In this document: in pieces, positions 47,452-57,187 of the stretch
Layout: every line of letters starts with the position of its first letter
Numbering within the stretch: the stretch's first letter is position 1
Source of the DNA: Lepiota brunneoincarnata
Lineage: Eukaryota; Basidiomycota; Agaricomycetes; Agaricales; Agaricaceae
Direction: 5' to 3'
Assembly: GCA_023014365.1 (NCBI GenBank)
Contig: JAEBUN010000003.1
Span: forward strand, 1,426,001 to 1,490,000
DNA length: 64,000 nt
The notes under the pieces: generated by a model
The model's database searches: none
Told to the model about the DNA's origin: nothing
The model's input: only the letters and a program-made list of their open reading frames with translations
Program-made: the position numbers and the translations under genes

Positions 47452-47504
47452 GTATTATCAGACTCAAACTCCTCCTGTCCATTACACTCTAATCCTTTCT
47501 AACC

Positions 47505-48911
47505 ATGGTCTCTCGAACAGTCACCCGTCCCCGCACTCGGGTAACTCCAGCCGCTCGCCGTAGCAAACGCATCATTCGACAATCTCCTTCCGAGGAATTA
47601 CAACCCGACCCCCCGAGGGTTTCTCCCCCTCGCCAACAATCCATCGTGCCCTCAACTCCAGACCGGTTCAGTGAAGATATTCAACCTTCACTATTCCAGA
47701 CTCCCGACGGCCCCGACGGTGGCCCCGACCCAAATCCCGATCCCAGCGACCCTGGTGATCCCGACGACTACCCTGACAATGGGGACGGACCCCCGGACGA
47801 CGACGAACCATCAGACAACAACGACAACAATAACAACATTCCACCTGGCAACACCCAAAATGACCATGACCAACTCCTGCTCCGAGTTTTCCAACGAATA
47901 GCCGATCAAATGGACGGCCGTGGGAACTCTCAACCCCCACAGCCTCCCCGAACCCCCTGTACCAAGGCTCGCGAACCTGACATCTTTACAGGTTCCGACC
48001 CCACCAAACTCAAACCTTTCCTCTTCCAATGTCGACTCTACTTCCGTACTAACCCGGCCCAGTTCGCTATCCCCGCCACCAAGGTCAACTTCGCGTTGAC
48101 GTACCTTACCGGCGTGGCCCAGCAACACTTCGAAATTGGCCTCGACGAGGCCGACAACCACGGAATAATGCACGATTGGATCGAGGACTGGGATCAGTTC
48201 ACCCTGGAACTGCAGACCAATTTCGGTCCCGCGGATCCGACCGGAGAAGCTGCTGAGCAGCTTGACTCCCTCCGAATGCGCTATGACGAAAAGATCGCCG
48301 TCTACAACGTCGACTTTCTCCGTCTGGCTGGCCAACTCCGCTGGGGTGATGAGGTATTCTGTCACCGCTACTACAAAGGCCTCCCCGACCGCATCCAGGA
48401 CATTCTGTCCAATCGGCCCGACGGCAAGCCCGACACCTTCATCGAAATGCGAGCAGCAGCGATGAAGATCGATGCTCGCTACTGGGAACGCCAACGCGAG
48501 AAGGCCCGTGCCAAAGCCGCTTCGGACCCGACCGCCTCTAGGAAACCTGGAGGCAACCCATCCCCTTCCACCGCGACAAACCATCAACCTGCCGCCAAGC
48601 CTGCCAACAGTAACAACAAAGGCAGCACCCCCAGTAATAACATCTTCAAGGGCAATCCGCCCAACCCGTCCGCCGGTCAGAAGTCGGCCCCGCCAAAGTC
48701 CGACCTTACTAGTAAACTTGGTAAGGACGGTAAATTAACCCCCGAGGAACGTCAACGACGTTTCGACAATAACCTCTGCCTTGTCTGCGCAGATCCCAAT
48801 CACAGGGCTGCCAACTGCGACAAGAAGAAATTCCCTGATGCCAAGGCTAAAGGCCGACAGGCTCAGATTTCCGAGACAGACGCGCCGGCTCTCCCGAGCT
48901 TGGAAAAATAG
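47505..48911 (+). CDS. element C gag (capsid and CCHC nucleocapsid)
   Basis: The ORF of 468 residues starts 54 bp after the LTR. A basic and then Pro/Asp-rich N-terminus is followed by the retrotransposon gag domain: REPDIFTGSDPTKLKPFLFQ, KVNFALTYLTGVAQQHFEIG, WDQFTLELQTNFGPADPTGE and DILSNRPDGKPDTF. A single knuckle, CLVCADPNHRAANC, lies near residue 430. It should form the virus-like particle and bind the RNA. The frame is intact throughout. It ends TTG GAA AAA TAG, and the pol frame is already open across this stop. Confidence 0.92.
   Translation: MVSRTVTRPRTRVTPAARRSKRIIRQSPSEELQPDPPRVSPPRQQSIVPSTPDRFSEDIQPSLFQTPDGPDGGPDPNPDPSDPGDPDDYPDNGDGPPDDDEPSDNNDNNNNIPPGNTQNDHDQLLLRVFQRIADQMDGRGNSQPPQPPRTPCTKAREPDIFTGSDPTKLKPFLFQCRLYFRTNPAQFAIPATKVNFALTYLTGVAQQHFEIGLDEADNHGIMHDWIEDWDQFTLELQTNFGPADPTGEAAEQLDSLRMRYDEKIAVYNVDFLRLAGQLRWGDEVFCHRYYKGLPDRIQDILSNRPDGKPDTFIEMRAAAMKIDARYWERQREKARAKAASDPTASRKPGGNPSPSTATNHQPAAKPANSNNKGSTPSNNIFKGNPPNPSAGQKSAPPKSDLTSKLGKDGKLTPEERQRRFDNNLCLVCADPNHRAANCDKKKFPDAKAKGRQAQISETDAPALPSLEK
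48900..48911 (+). promoter_or_regulatory. candidate -1 frameshift site at the gag stop
   Basis: The sequence TTGGAAAAATAG lets tRNA-Lys on AAA slip back by one base and still read AAA, which carries the ribosome from gag into the -1 pol frame. The pol frame has no stop between here and 49049. Confidence 0.45.
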
Positions 48912-51900
48912 TCGGCAGTCCTCAGGCCTCTGCACAGACTGAGGATCGCATTGAACTCTGCTGTGCTCCAGAGAGTTTCCGTCTCAATGCGTCCGCTCTT
49001 TCCGATCCAAACTCTCTTCATATTACATTAACTTCTCCTTTAGTTACTTTGTTACCCTCTGTTTCCGCTCCTGTACTCTCCGCTTCGGACCCGCTTTCTA
49101 CAACGGACAATGTAGTTAGTTCTGACTTTTCTTCTTCTTTTTCTCCTTTCAAAGCTCTTGTTGATAGTGGTTCTACTCACTGTTTTGTGGACTCTTCTTT
49201 CGTTCGTTCTCATAGTATTCCAACCTCGTCCATCCCGGCTATTGAACTTCGGTTATTTGATGGGACCTCAAACGCCTACATTACGGAGCTTGCGCAACTG
49301 CCTGTATCCTTCCCCTCCGGTGAATCTATCATTTTGGACACTTATGTCACCCAGCTCGACTCCTCCTGTTCTGTGGTCTTAGGACACAACTGGCTCACCC
49401 ACTACAATCCGTTGATTGACTGGGCTTTGGGCAGTATTACTTTCCGGCCATCCCTACTCGAGAATCCTGCTTCCGTCTCTACCTGCGTCGCACCCGCATC
49501 GGCTCCGCCTATGGCCGCCCCTGACTCTCCTGACCTAGGTTCACCACCCCTGTCCGGGACCTCGTCCCAATCTGTCCCCCTTGCGAAACCGCACATCTCC
49601 TTGATAAACGCTCCTGCCTTTATCCGCGCTGCCAAGCTCCCTGGCTCCCAACAATTCCGAATCAATCTTTCCGCCGCCTCCGCATCGGCCGCGTCCTCTT
49701 CTGTCTCCGAGGAACCGCCTGACCTCTCGTCCATCCCCGAGGAATACCACGAGTTCGCTGACGTTTTCAGTAAATCGCGTGCTGACACACTTGCTCCACA
49801 CCGCCCTTATGACCTCCAGATTAACCTAGAGGATGGCGGTCAGCCTCCGGTCGGTACCATTTACTCCCTTTCACAATCGGAGCTTGGAGCTCTACGTGAT
49901 TTTATTGACGAACATTTATCTATTGGTTTCATCCGCCCCTCCACTTCCCCTCATGGAGCCCCGGTCCTCTTCGTCAAGAAAAAGGACGGCTCCCTCCGCT
50001 TATGCGTTGATTTTAGAGGTCTCAACCATATTACCAAGAAGGACCGCTATCCCCTTCTGCTCATCTCCGACCTCTTAGACTCCCCTCGCAAAGCTCGCGT
50101 ATATACCAAGATCGACCTCTGCCACGCCTACCATCTTGTCCGCGTTGCTGACGGCGACGAATGGAAGACCGCCTTTCAGACCCGCTACGGCTCCTTCGAA
50201 TGGATGGTTATGCCTTTCGGCCTCACCAATGCCCCCGCCACCTTCCAGCGGTTCATGAACGATATATTCAAGGACATGCTCGACGTCTGCGTTACTATCT
50301 ACCTTGACGACATTCTGATATACTCCGACAACCATAGTATCCATCGTGACCAAGTCAAGGAGGTCCTCAAGCGGCTCCGCCAACACGGTCTATACGCCCG
50401 CCCTGACAAATGCCAGTTCCACTCTGACACAGTGGAATATCTCAGCTACATTCTCTCCCCCGACGGCCTCCGAATGGACCAATCTAAGGTCAAGACCATC
50501 CAGGAGTGGCCTGAGCCTAAGAAAGTCAAGGACATCCAGTCCTTCTTAGGCTTCGCCAATTTCTACCGTCGCTTCATTCACGGATACTCCGACATCGTCG
50601 TTCCGCTCACTCGCCTCACCCGCAAAGACGTGAAGTGGAATTTTACTGATGATTGTCGCGAGGCCTTTAACTCCCTGAAGGAAGCATTTATCTCCGCCCC
50701 CGTCCTCACTCCTTGGGTCCCCGACGCTCAGATCATTGTCGAGACCGACGCCTCTGACTACGCCCTTGCGGCAATCCTCTCTATCGTCACCGACGATGGG
50801 GAGGTCCATCCTGTTGCATTCCATTCCCGCACCTTTAACACGGCCGAACTCAACTATGACACTCACGACAAGGAACTCCTGGCGATATTCGAAGCCTTTC
50901 GCATCTGGCGGCACTATCTCGAAGGTGCCCCCCTTGCTATTGATGTGGTCACTGACCACAAGAACCTCGAATACTTCTGCACCACCAAGATCCTGACTCG
51001 CCGCCAAGCTCGTTGGTCCGAGTTCCTGTCCCAATTCCACCTCGTCATCCGTTTCCGACCCGGCCGCCTCGGCACCAAGCCTGACGCCCTAACTAGACGA
51101 TGGGACGTCTACCCTAAAGGGGGGAATAGCGACTATGCATCAGTCAACCCGCACAACTTCCGGCCTGTGTTCACTCACGAACAGCTCGCGGCCTCCGTCC
51201 ATGCCACCACTCTTTACACCCCTTCCCTTCGCGCAGCTGTAGTCATGGACCTCGATCAGCTACACCGCGATATTCTCGCCGCCCTACCAGCGGATCCGAC
51301 CGCTTCCGCCCATCTTGCCAGCCCAGAAGGCCGTTGGTCAGTTAATGATAAAGGTTTCCTCCTCTTAGACGACAGAATCTACGTCCCTGACGCCGACAAT
51401 CTCTGACTTCGGGTCCTCCAGTACAAGCATGATCACGTCCTAGCCGGCCACTTCGGTCAGAATAAAACGCTGGAACTCATCCGGCGCGAATACACCTGGC
51501 CTAGCGTCCGCACCTTCGTCAAGGATTTCTGTAAGTCTTGCGTCACCTGTATGAGGTCTAAACCCCAGCGCCATCGCCCCTACGGTCTCCTTAAGCAACT
51601 CCCCATCCCCGAACACCCTTGGAATTCAATCTCCATGGACTTCATCGAAAAACTTCCCGCCTCCTCCGGCTATGACGCCATCCTGGTAATCGTTGACAGA
51701 CTCACCAAACAATCCCTCTTCATTCCGACTTATGATACCGTCACTTCCTCCGACCTCGCCCACCTATTCGTCCTCCACGTCTTCTCTAAGCATGGCGTGC
51801 CCGAACATGTTACCTCCGACCGCGGCTCCGAATTCGTCTCCCACTTCTTCCGCTCATTGGGACAAGCCCTTGACATGAAGCTACATTTCACCTCGGGCTA

Positions 51901-52714
51901 CCATCCAGAAGGCGACGGACAAACGGAACGCACCAACCAGACCCTCGAACAATACCTTCGGGTCTATTGTAACTACCAACAGGACAATTGGTCCGAATTA
52001 CTACCCTTAGCTGAGTTTGCTTACAACAACGCTCCTAGTGCCACCACCGGTATCTCCCCATTCTTCGCTAATAAAGGATACCATCCGAACATCACAGTTC
52101 ATCCTGAACGCGATCTTGCCTCCGCCCAGGCCCGCCATTTTGCTGTTGATCTCGACGACCTACATACCACCCTGAAGTCCGAAATAGCGCTAGCCCAGCA
52201 ACGTTATCAGACCTCCGCCGACGCCCGCCGACTCCCCGCCCCGGACTTCAAGGTTGGACAAAAGGTATTCGTGAAAGCCCAATTCTTCCGCACCACCCGT
52301 CCCTCCAAAAAACTCTCCGAAAAGTACCTTGGGCCTTATGAGATCATTGCACAAGCAGGTACTCACTCCCTTACACTCCGACTTCCCGACTCCATGCGTG
52401 GAGTACACCCAGTCTTCCATGTTTCCATGCTCGAACCAGCTACACCTAACACCATACCCGCCCGATCGGATCCGCCGCCCGCGCCGGTTTCCATTGACGG
52501 TGAACCAGAATACGAGATTGCCCGCATCGTCGACTCTAAGATCGATCGGCGCCGCGCGTGCAAGCTCCTCTATAAAGTCATCTGGTTAGGTTACGAAGAC
52601 ACTGAAGAAGAGTCCTCGTGGTTGCCAGCCACCGAGCTTGAACATGCTATAGATCTCGTAGAGGCTTTTCATTCCTCTTACCCTGCAAAGCCTGGTCCTC
52701 TTCACTCACTTTGA
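48912..52714 (+). pseudogene. element C pol (protease, RT, RNase H, integrase, chromodomain), one stop
   Basis: Protease: FKALVDSGSTHCFVDSSFV. RT: VYTKIDLCHAYHLVRVADGD, MPFGLTNAPATFQRFMNDIF and VTIYLDDILIYS, all catalytic Asp present. RNase H: VETDASDYALAAILS and YDTHDKELLAIFEAF. Integrase: zinc region HDHVLAGHFGQNKTL with CKSCVTC, and the core SMDFIEKLP, TSDRGSEFVSHFFRS and YHPEGDGQTERTNQTLEQYL. A C-terminal chromodomain reads LLYKVIWLGYEDTEEESSWL. The only break is a TGA at 51404-51406, between RNase H and integrase, where relatives have Arg (CGA). Without read-through, integrase is not made from this copy. Confidence 0.9.
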
Positions 52715-52783
52715 GTTACTGACCACACATCACACCAAGAAACAACCATGTATTAAACAAACCCAAAAAACAACCCCGTACAA

Positions 52784-53869
52784 CTACCTATCGGTGTCGT
52801 CTCCAGAGAGCCCGGGCGACCCATTCACTTCTTCCATCAAATCCTGCACCTCCTCCTCCGAAGCGGGCCCAACACTCCCCTCCGAACCCTCCGTCTCCGA
52901 AAAATTTCCACTCGACCAATTTCTGTCCACCTGAGCCTCCCAACGCCGTAGTTGCTCGTAGCGGCCAGCAAGCGACCCCATCTTGTCGACCTTTTCCCCC
53001 AACCAAGCGATGGACCGCTCAATTCGCACCTCCAGGATGTAGATTTTCTTGACGGTCTCCTGGTGCCTTTCTTTGATGAGCCGTTTCAACTCTACAAGGT
53101 CCATCAATTGGCATCCATCATAATACAGGATTCCTTACTCACCTTCGAATTGCTGGCCCGACAAACCACCGGCCCCGCTCGGCTCCGTCTCCTCTTGACC
53201 CCCGCACCGTTTTTTCATTTTGCTGCACCGACGGCAACTCCTGGTGTTACTAAGAAACTATCAGTATGTAGTCCGGAAATCCTCCAAAATGACTTACCCG
53301 CCAGCCACCTTACATGGGACCCCGTCTCGCTGGCACCTCCAGCAGGGATTCTCGCCCCCGAATACGTGCGCATTGCCCCGTCGCGGGGCCGCCCTCGCCT
53401 TTGCCTTCCCCTTACCCTTACCCCCTGAATCCCCGGAGTCCTCCTCCCCCTCTTCCTCCTCGTCCCTCGCCTCGTCCCTATCCGTATATTCGGAATCCGA
53501 CTCCTCCGTATCTACTTGCATCGGGTCTTCCGACAGACGGCTCGACGAGGCCCCTGTGGTCGTCGCAACGAGTCGGGCCCGAATCGCCCGACGCTCTGCC
53601 TCGGCGGTTTCCTCTTGCTGCCTCCTGATCTCCTCCGCATATCGCTCCTTCGCGCGCTCTTCCGCTTGTCGCTGGCGCAGCTCTATGAGCCGCCGTCGCT
53701 CCTCCTCTTGGCGCTCTATTGCCAGCCGCCGCTCCTCCTCCTCTCGCCATTCCTCTTCTTCTAGCCTCTCGATTTCGAGCCGCTCTCGTTCCTCTCGCTC
53801 CGCCTTCTCTCTCAGTAATCGCGCCTTGCGCTCCATAGCGGTCGGTTGACGGGATGGTTGTCTGCTCAT
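52784..53869 (-). CDS. antisense spliced gene in element C: coiled coil plus Zn2Cys6-like cluster
   Basis: Three exons, 53869-53298, 53249-53143 and 53091-52784, with GT-AG introns of 48 and 51 nt, code for 328 residues. Residues 10-95 are a long charged helix (REKAEREERERLEIERLEEE). An acidic Ser-rich stretch and a KGKGKAKARAA patch follow. Across the first splice site lies CWRCQRDGVPC, then nine residues, then CRRCSKMKKRC, i.e. C-x2-C-x6-C-x9-C-x2-C-x6-C, the spacing of fungal binuclear zinc clusters. The third exon gives a second helix (LKRLIKERHQETVKKIYILE) and an acidic end. The frame is fully intact. It may be a DNA-binding regulator or an RNA-binding accessory factor; the function is unknown. 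Confidence 0.78.
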
Positions 53870-53921
53870 GGGGGTAGGAGGTCAAGTTGTGTCCTCTCAA
53901 ATTCGAATCAGTTCACCTTTT

Positions 53922-53928
53922 TTTTATA
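53922..53928 (-). promoter_or_regulatory. TATA box of the antisense gene
   Basis: On the minus strand GGGTATAAAAAAAAGG lies 53-59 bp before the ATG at 53869, a normal distance for a fungal promoter. It is inside the element but outside the LTR, so the antisense gene appears to have its own promoter. Confidence 0.6.
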
Positions 53929-53990
53929 CCCTCGTGGAATTTTCCGGTGGGCCCCGGTCTAGACCGCCTTGGGCCTCGAGGCTCGGCCCT

Positions 53991-54000
53991 AAAGGGGGGG
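53991..54000 (+). promoter_or_regulatory. element C polypurine tract
   Basis: AAAGGGGGGG three bases before the TG of the 3' LTR. Confidence 0.75.
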
Positions 54001-54003
54001 CAC

Positions 54004-54664
54004 TGTCATATCCACACCAAACCTAGAGCTTAACCATTAGGCTTCGGCTTCTCGACTCCACGTGTGCTCCACACGACAACCCTATGCCCTCCGACTCGGC
54101 CCTGACTGGCTCCGACCGCAACCCTTCGCCCCGATCACGCGACCTACCTCTACACGTGCCACGATCACCTGACCCTCGGTGCTCCCATTGTCCAGTTCTC
54201 CATTCTCCGTCCGTAATCAGAATACGTTACCAGTCTCCATACCCGTACCGGTCTCCATTCCATTCAAAATTATTCGTAATCCACTTGTAACCATATGGGT
54301 CTCCGCTTCGCTCCGCACGTAGTCAGTACGAGTCATAATTCATCGAGCTAGTAGTATATATACCGTAGGCACTTGGCTTGTACTCCTCAGTCTGATAATC
54401 GAATCGAGCAGCGGACCAGTCCCCTGTTCCCTATCCTCCTCTCTCTCTGCCTCGCCCCGCTTCGGCCCCGACCTCCTGAAATACGGACTCGGACAGTAGG
54501 AGGGCACAGCACATAAGCTGAGGCCGCAAGTCCACTCTCCGCCCGAAGTACTCCGCCCCGGTCCCGCTGTCTACGTACTGACGTCGTCCTGTCCCCCGGT
54601 TACCTTATACCAAGGATACCACCCCGACCCTCCGCTTCGGTTCTGACCCGCACCGGCTCTAACA
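54004..54664 (+). repeat. element C 3' LTR
   Basis: 661 bp. Seven differences from the 5' LTR, no indel. Confidence 0.92.
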
Positions 54665-54669
54665 CATGT

Positions 54670-56812
54670 GTTTCATGGCAGTCTTGTGTGCAGTTTTAGC
54701 ATTTCAGTGGTATAGGTCAATTAGTTCCATACAGTTGTTGACAGTAGGTGACTTGGTTTCAAGGAGCACAATAGGAAGAGCTTTTTATTCCCATGATGAT
54801 CTCAAATGGTGTTTGTATTTGGAGTGCATGGGGTTGACTGTTGTATATGAATTCAAGAAGTGGTAGGGCTTGCAACCAGTTTTTGGGGTGGTGAGAGCAT
54901 TTGGTTGCTCCATTGGCTTCTGAGTGATAGGCTGTAGTCATTGCAGGGGTTATTTTGAGTCATTCTAACAGTTTCTGGAATGAATTTGCAGTGAATTGTG
55001 GGTCATGGTCAGATATAATTTGTTTGGGGAGGCAATAGCATGGATAAACCTTATTGAGAATGATGTTGGCTATGTTGTTGGCAGTCATGGTTTTGTTGGT
55101 AGTGGTGAGAATTACCCCCTTTGAGAGTCCATGGTCTACTATGGACAGAATAGAGTCATAGCCAGCAGAGGGAGGGAGGTCAGTAATCAGATCCATTGAG
55201 ATCTGTGCAAATGGATGGTTCAATTCAGGTGCTGGGATAGGGGTAAAGGCAGGCTTGGTGGGGTGTCAGTTAATTTTAAACTGTTGACAGTTAGCACATC
55301 CTTTGACATAATCACATGTGAAACTGGCCATACTGGGCCAGTAAAAATCATGCTCCAATGCACAAAGGGTCAAGTCAATACCAGGGTGGCCTGCAGTGGG
55401 AGAATCATGGTATTTCCATACAATATGATGGCAGAGTTCCAGATCTTCTGGTGGAACAGTCTTACCATCAAAGGTAACAATTAAACCTTTGGGAGTTTGC
55501 GTCACAGAGTAGCAAGAGTCAGTGGGAGTATAGGGAGGGGTCATGAGTGTGGTGATTTGTTTGGTGGTATGTGAGTCATATTTGTTGTGTTGGAGTATAT
55601 CATCATGGGTTTCCTGGTCAACTGTGTTGATAAACACAGACTCAGGTAATATTGTAACAGATTTGTTATCTTCATCCTCATTGGGGATGTGGTTGGAATG
55701 TCAGGATAAAGCATTGGTGGTAGGTATTTTCATACCAGGTACATGTTTGATTTGGAGATTGAAGTAGGAGAGAAATTGATGCCAATGAGCCTGGCATCAG
55801 TTGATATCCTGAGGTTTCTTTCAATACATAAGGTTCTGATAATCAGTATGAACTTTGACAGGAAATGGTCCTCCTTCTAAGTAATAGCACCATTTGCCTA
55901 GGGTGTGTATAATTGCTAATAACTTATGGTCATGAATATCATAGTTTCATTTGGCAGGAGTAAGGGTTTTCAAGAGAAAAGCCAAGGTGTGTTGTTGATT
56001 ATTAATGTTGTATTGGTAAAGTATGGCTCTGGTAGCGTATTTTGAGGCATTGCATTCAATTTCAAATGGTTTTGACTGATCTGACATGGTGAGGATGGGT
56101 TGCTTCAAAAACTGAAGTTTTAGAGTGTTGAACAAGTTCTGGCATTCATCATTCCACTTGAATAGTCATTTCATGGACATGAGGGCATTAAGTGGTCAGG
56201 TAGTGGTGGAATATCCATGGATAAACTTGCAGTAGAAGTTACAGAATCCTATGAATTTATGGATGTTGCAGGTAGATTTTGGGATGGGCCATTGAGTAAT
56301 ACTGGCAAGTTTGATGGGGTCCATCTCAATTTTATCAGGTGTGATAATCATACTGAGGTATTCCATACAGTCATGGTAGAATTTGCATTTCTTGGTTTTA
56401 AGATAGATGTCATTTAGGGCCAAACACTTGAGAACTTCTTCCATAATGCAGTTGTGTTCTTCTTGAGTGCAGGTGAAGATAAGGATGTTATCCATATATA
56501 TGTATGACAATTTCTTCTTTACTGATCAGGGATGCTAATATGTCATCCATAAATGCTTGGAACATGGTGGGGGAGTTATACATCCCAAAGAACATGACAG
56601 TTGGTTTGAATAATCTGAGTGGAGTGTTAAAAGCACCTTTCCATTCATCTCCTTTCTTGATACAAATATTGTTGTATCCAGCATGAACATTGAGTTTTGA
56701 AAAGATTCAGGCACCTTTGAGTTTGTCCATTTGTCCATTATTTTGGTTACCATTGGGATTTGGTATGCATTCTTGACCATATGTTTATTGACATAGTGGT
56801 AATGTTACCCAG
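54670..56812 (-). mobile_element. Gypsy element B2: integrase to RT
   Basis: Integrase core: HPFAQISMDLITDLPPSAGY, IISDHDPQFTANSF and TTAYHSEANGATKCSHHPKN (54880-55220). Zinc region: HDSPTAGHPGIDLTL and CANCQQFK (55270-55400). RNase H is at 55950-56135. RT: SYIYMDNILIFTCTQEEHNC (YMDD changed to YMDN) near 56450-56510, and KNAYQIPMVTKIMDK at 56730. The rest of RT is cut off by element D. Confidence 0.8.
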
Positions 56813-57187
56813 GTTAGGGGTTCACTCTTGAGTAGCACGGAGTTCATCACAGGATGTTTATACAGACTTGGTCCTGTCCTACTAAGCATGACTTGGAGAT
56901 GACAGAGCACTATAGTCCAGCCAGTTTAGAGGCAAAGAGTTATAGGAGGCAAGAACTGTATAACACTAAGATAAGGATACAAGGTATTGTACTGTATCCT
57001 TATATATCTCTAAGTGTGGCTGTACTCCTACTATAATAGTCCGGACCAGAGTAGCTATGAGTCAGAGATAAGAAACATGAGGCATATACTAAGAATAGTC
57101 CTTCTGATGTACACTACTGATGATTTCATAGTGACATGGGAATATAAGCTAAAAATAACCGTCCTTCTGATAAGATTTCTGATAACA

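Larger units (their letters stand above)
46791..54664 (+). mobile_element. Gypsy element C, young and nearly intact, with an antisense gene
   Basis: Two LTRs of 661 bp each (46791-47451 and 54004-54664), flanked by CATGT (46786-46790 and 54665-54669). Gag (47505-48911) is followed by pol in the -1 frame up to 52714, with one TGA. A purine tract AAAGGGGGGG lies at 53991-54000. Between pol and this tract, 1.3 kb holds a spliced gene on the opposite strand. The element interrupts B2 integrase. Confidence 0.95.

Noticed and set aside
53220..53849. Long plus-strand Ser-rich ORF between pol and the 3' LTR of element C
   Set aside because: It is the complement of the charged coiled coil encoded on the minus strand. 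The minus reading has introns in phase, a zinc-cluster spacing and a TATA box; the plus reading is low-complexity Ser/Arg only.
46791..54664. Segmental duplication as the source of the two 661-bp repeats
   Set aside because: TG...CA ends, a CATGT duplication, gag-pol between them and a polypurine tract identify LTRs.
46791..54664. Classical RIP (CpA to TpA) as the mutation process
   Set aside because: The LTR differences are at CpG, not CpA, and the elements are not AT-converted to the degree expected from Neurospora-type RIP.
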